Shown here: positions 1 to 6,000 of the stretch, one piece after another
Layout of the letters: every line of letters starts with the position of its first letter
Numbering within the stretch: position 1 is the first letter of the stretch
Origin: CADCTB01 sp038231955
GTDB lineage: Bacteria > Actinomycetota > Acidimicrobiia > Acidimicrobiales > AC-14
NCBI GenBank assembly: GCA_038231955.1
Contig: JBBSIS010000089.1
Span: 1 to 12,159 of the forward strand
Direction: 5' to 3'
DNA: 12,159 nucleotides
Notes under the pieces: model-generated
The model's input: only the letters and a program-made list of their open reading frames with translations
Database searches by the model: none
Told to the model about the DNA's origin: nothing
Position numbers and translations under genes: made by a program

Positions 1-14
1 CGCCCGACCGGGCG
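1..14 (-). terminator. Possible hairpin terminator at window edge
   Basis: The first 14 bases form a short GC inverted repeat (CGCCC and GGGCG, positions 1-5 and 10-14) directly after the stop codon of the minus-strand phosphodiester glycosidase gene. The stem may extend beyond the window. There is no visible T-run, which is common for high-GC actinobacterial terminators. The call rests only on position and symmetry. Confidence 0.3.
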
Positions 15-16
15 CC

Positions 17-1240
17 TCAGCGCAGGCGGGCGACGATGAAGTCGCGGGAGTTGGGCGTGTCGTAGAGCGTGGCCGGGCGTTGCATCGTCGCCAGCAACTT
101 GTTGGGCACCGAGCCGTCGGACGTGGCTGCGTAGTGCACGAAGACCGTCCACTGCGGGTTGATGTCGAGCTCCATGGCCCGGACCGCGCCCGCCCGCACC
201 AGGAGCTGGGCGAGGGTGTCGGCCGACAGACGGGGGCCGGCGGCGTAGACCAGCGCCCCGCTCTCCGTGACCCCCACCCCCGAGCGCCACACGTAGAGGT
301 CGTTGCCCAGCGTGGCCCCCCAGCGGTTGCCGGCGTTGTCGTTGATGCCGGGGTTCACCTGGCCGTCGTCGACGATGAGATCGAGGTTCTGGCGGGCGCC
401 GAGCACGTCGGGGGTCATGGTGACATGGCGACCCCATTCGCCCACCTTCACCGAACCGTCCTTATAGAAGACGATGGTGGCGGCGCCGTCGCGCATGGTA
501 CCGACCGTCTTGCCGGCCAGGTGGAAGCCACCGCGGGAGTCGACCATGCGGAAGGCGGAGTTGAAGGCGGCGACCACCTCGCTCCGCTCGGCCACCGGCA
601 GCGAGGCGCCCGCCGGCCAGGGGCCGCCCCCCGGGTCGGTGGTCCCGGGCTGGATGCTGAAGCCGAGCATGCGGGTGTCCATCCACGCCACGGCCGACAG
701 GTACGACGTGTACACCGGGTCGGCCCGCAGGAACGCAGCTCGCACCAGGGGCACGCCGTCGGCGCTTTCCAGCACCTGCCAGGTCCCCTCGTCGGCGACC
801 GGCGCGCCGGTGATGGGGGCGATGGCGTGGGGGGCGGCCAGCGGCCGGGGGCCCTTCGGCGCGGGAGGCGGTGGGACGGGCGGCGGCCGGTCGGCAACCG
901 GCTCGCCGGCCGGGGACGGGGCCGGCGGCGGGGCGACCTCCCTCGTGCCTGCCGGAGATGCGGCGATGGCCTGGGCCGGTGCGCCGCCGACTCGGGGCGG
1001 CTTGTAGGCCAGCCGCTCGCCCAGGTTGACCAGGGCGCCGGCGCGATGGTCCCGCGCCCAGATGGCCAGCCTCGCCGTCACACCGTCGGTGCCCGGGGCG
1101 GTGAGCGCCAGCGACACCGAGCGGCCGACGACCAGCCCGGCCAGGGCGCAGACGACGAGGACGGCCCGGGCCGTCCGGCTGCGCAGCGCCCGCCGCCACC
1201 GCCGAGGACGAGGGGACTGCCCGGCGCGAGCATCTGTCAT
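17..1240 (-). CDS. Membrane-anchored phosphodiester glycosidase family protein
   Basis: A 407-residue protein. Residues 1-25 are basic and cytoplasmic, residues 26-47 form one membrane segment, and residues 100-135 are a Pro/Ala-rich linker. From about 150 to the end lies an extracytoplasmic domain of the phosphodiester glycosidase (NAGPA / DUF2233-like) type. Family-like landmarks are the AAFNSAF segment (224-230), GGFH (237-240), DLIVDDGQVNPG (287-298), the R-S-G-V-G-V-T-E-S-G stretch (319-328) and ELDINPQW (357-364). Relatives cleave sugar-phosphodiester bonds; the substrate here is unknown. The ATG at 1240 was chosen because it overlaps the dprE2 stop as ATGA; an in-frame start 20 codons upstream would overlap dprE2 far more. 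As last gene of a decaprenyl-phosphoryl-arabinose operon, a role in arabinan or polyprenyl-phosphate sugar turnover is a reasonable inference. The family call is fairly sure, the function is not. Confidence 0.82.
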   Translation of the reverse strand: MTDARAGQSPRPRRWRRALRSRTARAVLVVCALAGLVVGRSVSLALTAPGTDGVTARLAIWARDHRAGALVNLGERLAYKPPRVGGAPAQAIAASPAGTREVAPPPAPSPAGEPVADRPPPVPPPPAPKGPRPLAAPHAIAPITGAPVADEGTWQVLESADGVPLVRAAFLRADPVYTSYLSAVAWMDTRMLGFSIQPGTTDPGGGPWPAGASLPVAERSEVVAAFNSAFRMVDSRGGFHLAGKTVGTMRDGAATIVFYKDGSVKVGEWGRHVTMTPDVLGARQNLDLIVDDGQVNPGINDNAGNRWGATLGNDLYVWRSGVGVTESGALVYAAGPRLSADTLAQLLVRAGAVRAMELDINPQWTVFVHYAATSDGSVPNKLLATMQRPATLYDTPNSRDFIVARLR

Positions 1241-2001
1241 CGGTCGCCCGTTCGCCGGAACACCGGGCCGGGGAGATGACGCAGGACGGTCATGACCCAT
1301 CGCAGGACCGGCGGCGCCCAGACCGTTTCGGCACCGGTCTCCAGGGCGCGGATCACACCGTCGGCCACGATCTCCGGCGTGATGGCGAACGGCGCCGCCC
1401 GTAGACCGGCCGTCATCCGCGTGCGGACGAAGCCGGGGCGGACCACCACCACCCGGGCCCCCGAGCCCCGGAGGGCGTCGCCGAGGCCGCGGAGGAAGAA
1501 GTCCATGCCCGCCTTGGACGATCCGTAGACGAAGTTCGACCGTCGGGGTCGCTCCGCGGCCACCGACGACAACCCCACCAGGTTGCCGTGGCCCTGGGCC
1601 CGCAGCCGGACGGCGACGGCCAGCCCGAGGGATACCGCCGCGGTGTAGTTGACCCCGATCAGGCGGGCGGCGGCGGCGGGGTCGGCCTCGAGGGCAGCCT
1701 GGTCGCCGAGCTGGCCGAAGGAGAAGAGCACGAGGTCGATGTGGCCGTGACGGCGGAACACGCCGTCGACCAGCTCGACGTGGCCGTCGGTATCGGCCGC
1801 CTCGAACGGCATCGTCTCCACCAGGTCCGCACCTTCGGCACGGAGCTGGGCGGCCACGGTCTCCAGAGCATCGGCGTGCCGCCCGGCCAGGATGACGGTG
1901 CGGGCCCGGCGGGCGACGAGGCGGGTGACGACAGCCCGGGCGATCTCCGAGGTCCCACCGAAGACCAGCACCGTCTGCGGCGAGCCGTGGGCGTCGTTCA
2001 T
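1237..2001 (-). CDS. dprE2: Decaprenylphosphoryl-2-keto-beta-D-erythro-pentose reductase (SDR)
   Basis: A 254-residue short-chain dehydrogenase. It has a nucleotide-binding glycine motif GGTSEIA at 15-21 and the SDR catalytic set at Ser145/Ser146 (LSSVA), Tyr159 and Lys163 (YGSSK). The RPGFVRT segment (188-194) follows the last core strand, as in DprE2. DprE2 uses NAD(P)H to reduce the 2-keto intermediate made by DprE1, giving decaprenyl-phosphoryl-D-arabinose at the cytoplasmic face of the membrane. The length matches mycobacterial DprE2 (about 254). The ATG at 2001 overlaps the dprE1 stop as ATGA, so the two partners are probably translationally coupled; the stop in turn overlaps the next gene. 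The hydrophobic C-terminal stretch (around 228-248) may help membrane association. The SDR family is certain; the DprE2 name rests largely on adjacency to dprE1. Confidence 0.92.
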   Translation of the reverse strand: MNDAHGSPQTVLVFGGTSEIARAVVTRLVARRARTVILAGRHADALETVAAQLRAEGADLVETMPFEAADTDGHVELVDGVFRRHGHIDLVLFSFGQLGDQAALEADPAAAARLIGVNYTAAVSLGLAVAVRLRAQGHGNLVGLSSVAAERPRRSNFVYGSSKAGMDFFLRGLGDALRGSGARVVVVRPGFVRTRMTAGLRAAPFAITPEIVADGVIRALETGAETVWAPPVLRWVMTVLRHLPGPVFRRTGDR

Positions 2002-3449
2002 GTCGCGCCCGGGCCCGGCCGAGGGACCAGTCCGAGGCGCCGGCCCAGGTCCGACGTGAGCACGCCTTCCGGGTCGATGTCGTCCTTCACCGCCCGCCAC
2101 CGCCGCAGACCCGGGTACATGGCGCCCACCAGCTCGGGCCGCAACCGGGCGTCCTTGGCCAGGTAGACCCGCCCGCCGGCGCCCGCCACCATGTCGTCCA
2201 GGGCGTCGAGCACGTCGGCCAGGCCGGCGGTGGCGGCGGGGAGGTCCAGCGCCAGGGTCCAGCCCGGCATGGGGAACGACAGGGGCCCGGGGTCGGCGTC
2301 GCCCAGGCGCTTGAGGACGGCGAGCAGCGGCCGGCAGCCGGCCCGGTGCAACCGCTCGAGAGCGCCGCGCACCACCTCGCCGGCCGCGTCGGGGACCACG
2401 AACTGGTACTGCACGAAGCCGGCCGGCCCGTACAGCCGGTTCCAGCCGTCGACGCCGTCGAGGGGGAAGAGGAACCGGTCGAGCGGCTCCACCGTGATGG
2501 CCTCGGATCCTGCCCGTCGCCGGAACCGCAGCCGGTTGAGCGCAGCCACCGCCACCGCTGGGGGCGGACCGGCCGAGAACCACTCGGGAACGCTGAAGGT
2601 GCGGCCGCCGTCGAGCGCCAGGGGCGCGGTCCGGCGAGGAACCGTTAGGTCGGCCGTTGCGGCGTCGTCGCCCCAGCTGACGATGCCCCTGCCGGTGCTG
2701 CCGCCCCCGGCCAGCGCATCGAGCCAGGCCACCGCGTAACGGTGGCGCCCGTCGGCCGACTGCATGGCGGCCATGAGATCGTCGAGGTCGGCGAAGCGTC
2801 GGCGGAGGACCCGGACCGCCGCCGTGCCCACCCGGACGGCCTGCACGGTGGCGTCGAGGACCACCCCGGTCAGACCGAGGCCGCCGGCGGTGGCCCAGAA
2901 CAGGTCGGGATCGCCCCCCGGCGTGATCCGTCGGGCCCCGGTCTCCCGCTCTGACGGGGCCGCTCGGGCCCCGATCTCCCGCTCTGACGGGGCCGCTCGG
3001 GCCCCGGTCTCCCGCCGGGAGGGGACCGCCAGGGTCATCTCGACGACGTGGCGGACGAAGCTGCCGTCGCGCTGGTGGTTCTTCCCGTGCACGTCGGCGG
3101 CGATAGCGCCCCCGACGGTGACGTGGCGCGTGCCCGGGAGGACGGGCAGGGCCCATCCCTGGGGGAGGAGAAAACGTTGCACGTCGCCCAGGACGGCGCC
3201 ACCGCCGGCCCGGAGCCGTCCCGTGTCCTTGTCGACCCAGTCCAGGCCGTCCAGCTCCGTCGTGGAGAGAACGGCGCCACCGGCGTTCTGGGCGGCGTCG
3301 CCGTAGCTGCGGCCCATGCCCCGGGCGATCACGCCTCTCTCCAGCGACTGGTCCAGCACGGCCCCCACGTCGGCGACCCGGCCCGGGCGATGGACGTCGG
3401 CCGACGTGGCGGCCGTCCGGCCCCAGCCCACCAGCAGCTCACGCGCCAT
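1998..3449 (-). CDS. dprE1: Decaprenylphosphoryl-beta-D-ribose 2-oxidase (FAD)
   Basis: A 483-residue flavoenzyme of the vanillyl-alcohol-oxidase type that oxidises decaprenyl-phosphoryl-ribose at C2, the first half of its epimerisation to arabinose. FAD-binding landmarks are RSYGDAAQN (47-55), LPGTRHVTVGGAIAADVHGK (104-123) and FWATAGGLGLTG (184-195); His125 corresponds to the active-site His of HGKNHH in mycobacterial DprE1. SFPMPGW (391-397) and AKDARLRP (431-438), which carries the catalytic Lys432, are in place. Two oddities: residues about 145-173 are an insertion built of an 11-residue repeat (AAPSERETGAR), which largely explains the excess over the usual ~461 residues, and the position of the benzothiazinone-reactive Cys387 of M. 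tuberculosis is Ala400 (PGWTLALDL). The ATG at 3449 overlaps the 3' end of the ubiA gene by 11 nt. Upstream in-frame codons run deep into ubiA and are not credible. Confidence 0.95.
   Translation of the reverse strand: MARELLVGWGRTAATSADVHRPGRVADVGAVLDQSLERGVIARGMGRSYGDAAQNAGGAVLSTTELDGLDWVDKDTGRLRAGGGAVLGDVQRFLLPQGWALPVLPGTRHVTVGGAIAADVHGKNHQRDGSFVRHVVEMTLAVPSRRETGARAAPSEREIGARAAPSERETGARRITPGGDPDLFWATAGGLGLTGVVLDATVQAVRVGTAAVRVLRRRFADLDDLMAAMQSADGRHRYAVAWLDALAGGGSTGRGIVSWGDDAATADLTVPRRTAPLALDGGRTFSVPEWFSAGPPPAVAVAALNRLRFRRRAGSEAITVEPLDRFLFPLDGVDGWNRLYGPAGFVQYQFVVPDAAGEVVRGALERLHRAGCRPLLAVLKRLGDADPGPLSFPMPGWTLALDLPAATAGLADVLDALDDMVAGAGGRVYLAKDARLRPELVGAMYPGLRRWRAVKDDIDPEGVLTSDLGRRLGLVPRPGPGAT
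2931..3019. repeat. 33-nt tandem repeat inside dprE1
   Basis: Two full 33-nt units (2931-2963 and 2964-2996) differ at a single base (G to A, giving Thr to Ile in the protein). A third unit from 2997 matches for about its first 22 nt and then diverges. Each unit encodes AAPSERE(T/I)GAR on the minus strand. The plus-strand core is TCCCGCTC followed by GGGGCCGCTC. The same core occurs as 30-nt units in ftsL and ftsI. The array sits between the strand ending near residue 144 and the PGGDPDLFW segment, probably a surface loop of the FAD domain. Confidence 0.93.
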
Positions 3450-4440
3450 AGACACCGAACGCGAACAGCAGCGCCCAGATCGTGCATAGGGCCACGATGG
3501 TGGCGTCGCCGAGCAACACGTCCTCGGGCGCCTCGGCGCACCCGGTCTCGACCAGCAGGGCGTAGCGGAGCATGGCCAGCACGAAGGGGACGATCGTGAG
3601 CTGCAGCCACACGGCGTGCCCGCTGACCCGGGCGGCCCGGTCGAAGGCCCACAGGCAGTACGCGGCCATGGCCACGCCCGAGGACAGCGCCCGCACGTAG
3701 CGCAGGTAGCCCACCGGGTAGACGGGACGGGCCCGGCGCTCGCCCGAGGACAGCGCCCCGCCAAGTGGACCGGCAGATGGGTCGACGCCGGCCGGCGCCC
3801 CCTCCCGCTTGCCGGCCACGATGAACAGGGACGCGAATGACGTCACCACCAGGAACCACTCCGACAGGTGGACGCCGGTGGCCAGCCCCCCGACGATGGC
3901 CCGCAGCACGAAACCGGACGCCACCGCGGCCAGATCGAGGACGGGCTCATGGCGCAGCCGGAGGTTGTAGGCCACGTTGACGGCGACGTAGAGCCCGACG
4001 CACCCCGCCGCCGGCGCCCCGAGGACGAGCAGGCTGAGGAGCACCGAGGTGACCAGAAGGACGACGGCGACGGCCATGGCCGTCCCGGGCGGCACCACAC
4101 CGGCGGCAACCGGCCGGTGGCGGTTCACCGGGTGGCGGCCGTCGGCCTCCCGGTCGAGCGTGTCGTTCAGGAAGTAGGTGCCGCTGGCGGCCAGGCAGAA
4201 AACCCAGAAGGCGGTGGCGGCTCGAAGCAGGATGGGCAGCTCCGTCAGCACTCCGGCCGCCCCGGGCGCGGCGAAGACGAGCAGGTTCTTGACCCACTGC
4301 TGGGGCCGGGCCGTCGTCACCAGGCCACCGAGGAGGCGGCGGCACGGCACGAACGGTGACCGCGACCCCACATCAAGCACCGCGCCGGTCGTGAAAAGGC
4401 GGGACTCTGTCACGTCGGCGGAACCGTCGACGGTGCCCAT
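3439..4440 (-). CDS. ubiA: Decaprenyl-phosphate phosphoribosyltransferase (UbiA family)
   Basis: A 333-residue polytopic membrane protein with about eight or nine hydrophobic segments from residue 55 to the C-terminus. The first Asp-rich motif NDTLDREAD (92-100) fits NDxxDxxxD. The second is YNLRLRHEPVLD (158-169). These bind Mg-diphosphate and prenyl-phosphate; RPQQWVKN (45-52) is typical of the phosphoribosyltransferase subgroup (Rv3806c type). The enzyme joins phosphoribosyl diphosphate to decaprenyl phosphate, giving the precursor of the DprE1 substrate after dephosphorylation. dprE1 follows with an 11-nt overlap, which supports the name. The ATG at 4440 is preferred over a TTG at 4476: it has GGGGGAAAGGG about 10 nt upstream, and a candidate promoter overlaps the TTG. 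Residues 214-240 are a low-complexity loop after KREG, longer than I would expect for the family. The substrate is inferred from context. Confidence 0.9.
   Translation of the reverse strand: MGTVDGSADVTESRLFTTGAVLDVGSRSPFVPCRRLLGGLVTTARPQQWVKNLLVFAAPGAAGVLTELPILLRAATAFWVFCLAASGTYFLNDTLDREADGRHPVNRHRPVAAGVVPPGTAMAVAVVLLVTSVLLSLLVLGAPAAGCVGLYVAVNVAYNLRLRHEPVLDLAAVASGFVLRAIVGGLATGVHLSEWFLVVTSFASLFIVAGKREGAPAGVDPSAGPLGGALSSGERRARPVYPVGYLRYVRALSSGVAMAAYCLWAFDRAARVSGHAVWLQLTIVPFVLAMLRYALLVETGCAEAPEDVLLGDATIVALCTIWALLFAFGVYGA
3675..3758. repeat. 18-bp direct repeat within the ubiA gene
   Basis: The 18-mer CGCCCGAGGACAGCGCCC is present at 3675-3692 and again at 3741-3758. The offset is 66 bp, or 22 codons, so both copies are read in the same frame as ALSSG (residues 229-233 and 251-255). 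It lies at a cytoplasmic loop and the beginning of the next membrane segment and may mark a small in-frame duplication. Confidence 0.8.
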
Positions 4441-4475
4441 GTGCGCAACCAACCCTTTCCCCCGAAAGTGCGGCA

Positions 4476-4504
4476 AGTCTAGGTCAACCCTTACGTTCTG
4501 TCGC
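4476..4504 (-). promoter_or_regulatory. Candidate promoter of the ubiA-dprE1-dprE2 operon
   Basis: On the minus strand GCGACA (4504-4499) and TAGACT (4481-4476) are separated by exactly 17 nt. Each matches the sigma-70-type consensus at 4 of 6 bases. This would start RNA near 4469, about 30 nt before the chosen ATG and ahead of the GGGGGAAAGGG sequence. A 10-bp perfect palindrome, CGCTATAGCG (4502-4511), overlaps the -35 side within the 118-bp divergent gap and could be an operator. Both are weak sequence-only calls. Confidence 0.35.
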
Positions 4505-4558
4505 TATAGCGGATACGCGGGACCGACCGCCGAGGCCCGCAGGTGGCATGCTCAGGGC

Positions 4559-5554
4559 GTGAAGAGGCGGGGAGCGGGCCAGGCCCTGGTCGGGAGCGTG
4601 GTCCTGCTGGCTCTGGGCGCCGGGTGCACGCCGGCCACACCCGCCACCGCCCCGGTGCCGAGCGACCACGCCGGGTGGGAAGCGACTGCCGAGGCCGGCG
4701 TCGACGGCACCACGCTGGCGGATCGCGGCCTCGAATGGCCCGAGGGGGCCAACGTCTTCGCAGCCCGCATCTTCGGGGGTGACACGCCTGCGTACGCCTT
4801 CTACGAGGCCGGCGGCGGTGGCTTCTCGAACGCGTTCTTCCCGGCGTCGGCCATCAAGCTCCTGGCTGCCCTGGGCGCCCTCGACTTCGCCCGCAGCCTG
4901 GGCTTCACCGGCGAGGCCATCGTCGACGGCGCCTACTCCCTGCGCGACCTCTATGACGCCGCCCTGCGCGACTCGTCGAACGAGGCCTATGACGAGCTGG
5001 TTCGCGTCGCCGGCCTCGAACGGCTCAACCGGGGGTTCCTCGTGGCCCAGGGGTACCCGTCCACGACCATCCAGGAGCCCTACGGTGGGGGCGACGAGCA
5101 GGTCGGCGACTCTCCCGAGATGGTCCTGGCCGACGCCGACCACACCGTGGTGGTGCCCGAGCGCGACGCCTCCGCCTCCGCCTACGGCTGTGGCGGCAGC
5201 AACTGCACGAACCTGTTCGAACTGGCCGACGCCGTCCGCCGAGTCGTCCTCGACGCCGAGCTCCCTGCCGGGGAGCGCTTCGACCTGAGCCCGTCGGACA
5301 TCGCCGGGCTCCAGGACGCCCTGGCCGGCGCCGATGGGTTCATCGCCCCGGGCGTGTCCGACGCCCTCGGCCCTCAGGCCCGCATCTTCACCAAGCCCGG
5401 CTGGGTCCCCGGCCTGGACTGCGTGGAGTCCGCCCTCGTCATCGACCCGGCCACCGGGCACCGCTTCCTGATCGCCCTCTCCGCCCCCGACGACGGCACC
5501 TGCGAGGAGCTGGCCACCATGGCCCGCGATGTCCTGCGCATCCTGGACACCTGA
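4559..5554 (+). CDS. Serine hydrolase lipoprotein, class A beta-lactamase-like fold
   Basis: A 331-residue exported protein. Residues 1-22 are a short basic/hydrophobic signal ending in LGAGC, so Cys23 is the likely lipid-modified residue; a Pro/Ala/Thr tether follows. The penicillin-recognising serine hydrolase motifs are in order: SAIK (Ser97-x-x-Lys100), SSN (139-141) and TKPGW (278-282), where KPG replaces the usual KTG/KSG triad. No clear omega-loop ExxxN motif of true class A beta-lactamases is obvious. It may be a D,D-peptidase, a beta-lactamase relative or a non-enzymatic wall protein. Cys211 and Cys216, and Cys288 and Cys315, could form disulfides. The GTG at 4559 gives a proper signal peptide; reading further upstream would run antisense into ubiA. 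AGGTGG (4541-4546) is a weak, rather distant ribosome binding site. The gene is transcribed divergently from the arabinose-donor operon. Confidence 0.82.
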   Translation: MKRRGAGQALVGSVVLLALGAGCTPATPATAPVPSDHAGWEATAEAGVDGTTLADRGLEWPEGANVFAARIFGGDTPAYAFYEAGGGGFSNAFFPASAIKLLAALGALDFARSLGFTGEAIVDGAYSLRDLYDAALRDSSNEAYDELVRVAGLERLNRGFLVAQGYPSTTIQEPYGGGDEQVGDSPEMVLADADHTVVVPERDASASAYGCGGSNCTNLFELADAVRRVVLDAELPAGERFDLSPSDIAGLQDALAGADGFIAPGVSDALGPQARIFTKPGWVPGLDCVESALVIDPATGHRFLIALSAPDDGTCEELATMARDVLRILDT

Positions 5555-5565
5555 GATGCGGACGT

Positions 5566-5596
5566 CGGGGCCGCTCCTGGGCCGACAACAGCCCCG
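5566..5596 (+). terminator. Weak hairpin after the serine hydrolase gene
   Basis: CGGGGC (5566-5571) can pair with GCCCCG (5591-5596) across a 19-nt loop, starting 12 nt after the stop codon. There is no T-run. The 10-mer GGGGCCGCTC (5567-5576) here equals the core of the repeat family in dprE1, ftsL and ftsI, so this may be a lone repeat relic rather than a terminator. Confidence 0.25.
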
Positions 5597-5638
5597 TCGC
5601 CATCGTCGACGGGCCTGTCGCCCTGCGGTGATGAGGGG

Positions 5639-5667
5639 TTGACAGAAGCGACCCGCGGCGCGATGGT
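5639..5667 (+). promoter_or_regulatory. Candidate promoter in the convergent gap
   Basis: A perfect -35 hexamer TTGACA (5639-5644) is followed after exactly 17 nt by GATGGT (5662-5667), which keeps the key A at position 2 and T at position 6 of the -10 element. The predicted start near 5674 would produce a transcript with a short leader before the 16-codon ORF at 5710. Confidence 0.5.
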
Positions 5668-5709
5668 CGAACTCGCGAGTGTTTCTCCTCAACAGAAGGA
5701 GGTACCGCA

Positions 5710-5760
5710 ATGTCGGCAACCATCAGTCCGGATCCCGGGGAGAGCGGTCCACCCGGCTAG
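5710..5760 (+). CDS. Possible 16-residue peptide with strong ribosome binding site
   Basis: The ORF encodes MSATISPDPGESGPPG. Its ATG is preceded by AAGGAGGT (5696-5703), a full eight-base match to the anti-Shine-Dalgarno, at an ideal 6-nt spacing. It is the strongest ribosome binding site in the window. AGGAG inside it can pair with CTCCT at 5685-5689 (7-nt loop), suggesting translational gating. The peptide is acidic, Pro/Gly-rich, has no membrane segment, and I recognise no family. It could be a leader peptide or a chance ORF. Confidence 0.35.
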   Translation: MSATISPDPGESGPPG

Positions 5761-5926
5761 GTACGCAGGGCCCCAGGCGACTGCTCTCGCGTCGTCCGGC
5801 TGTCCCAGCCGCCAGCGCAGGTCGTGCCGGGCCCGGTGGACGCACCGAGGCAACGGACGTTCTGAGTGCGATGGGCGACCCCGACATCTGCCCCGGACCG
5901 GAAGAGCAGACGCAGATCGACGCAAG

Positions 5927-5954
5927 CCGAGGCACCGAATGGTCGGTGCCTCGG
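5927..5954. terminator. 12-bp perfect hairpin, likely bidirectional terminator
   Basis: CCGAGGCACCGA (5927-5938) is exactly complementary to TCGGTGCCTCGG (5943-5954) across a 4-nt ATGG loop. It lies 45 nt past the stop of the minus-strand DUF3048 gene and at the end of the candidate plus-strand transcript, so it can serve both directions. There is no T-run on either side. Confidence 0.65.
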
Positions 5955-5963
5955 TGCGCGTCA

Positions 5964-6000
5964 GGGCGCCGGCGAGCCGAACGCCGGGGGTTTGGCGCCC
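5964..6000. terminator. Second hairpin at the DUF3048 stop codon
   Basis: GGGCGCC (5964-5970) pairs with GGCGCCC (5994-6000). An inner stem GGCG/CGCC (5971-5974 with 5982-5985) has a 7-nt loop. The outer stem touches the TAG stop of the minus-strand gene. With the stronger hairpin 10 nt away, it gives a two-hairpin end for the convergent transcripts. Confidence 0.4.

Larger units (their letters stand above)
5674..5954 (+). ncRNA. Candidate structured small RNA / leader transcript
   Basis: Between a promoter-like pair (5639-5667) and a strong hairpin (5927-5954) lies about 280 nt with no credible long gene but many stems. CTCCT/AGGAG (5685-5689 with 5697-5701) covers the ribosome binding site. 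GTCCACC/GGTGGAC (5747-5753 with 5835-5841) can be extended by CGG/CCG past a bulge. CGGCTG-TCC-CAGCCG (5797-5811) is a perfect local hairpin. I do not recognise tmRNA, RNase P RNA, SRP RNA or a known riboswitch core in it. It could be a small RNA, or an mRNA for the 16-residue peptide with a structured tail. The boundaries are predictions. Confidence 0.35.

Noticed and set aside
80..1279. Plus-strand 399-codon open frame opposite the phosphodiester glycosidase gene
   Set aside because: His/Arg/Gly-rich antisense shadow typical of very GC-rich coding DNA; the minus strand carries the recognisable domain.
4441..4476. TTG start for the ubiA gene at 4476 adding 12 residues
   Set aside because: The ATG at 4440 has a purine-rich ribosome binding site, and the only promoter candidate places the transcript start downstream of the TTG.
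4178..4558. Upstream extension of the serine hydrolase frame
   Set aside because: It runs antisense through the conserved ubiA N-terminus and would destroy the signal peptide; the GTG at 4559 gives a normal lipoprotein signal.
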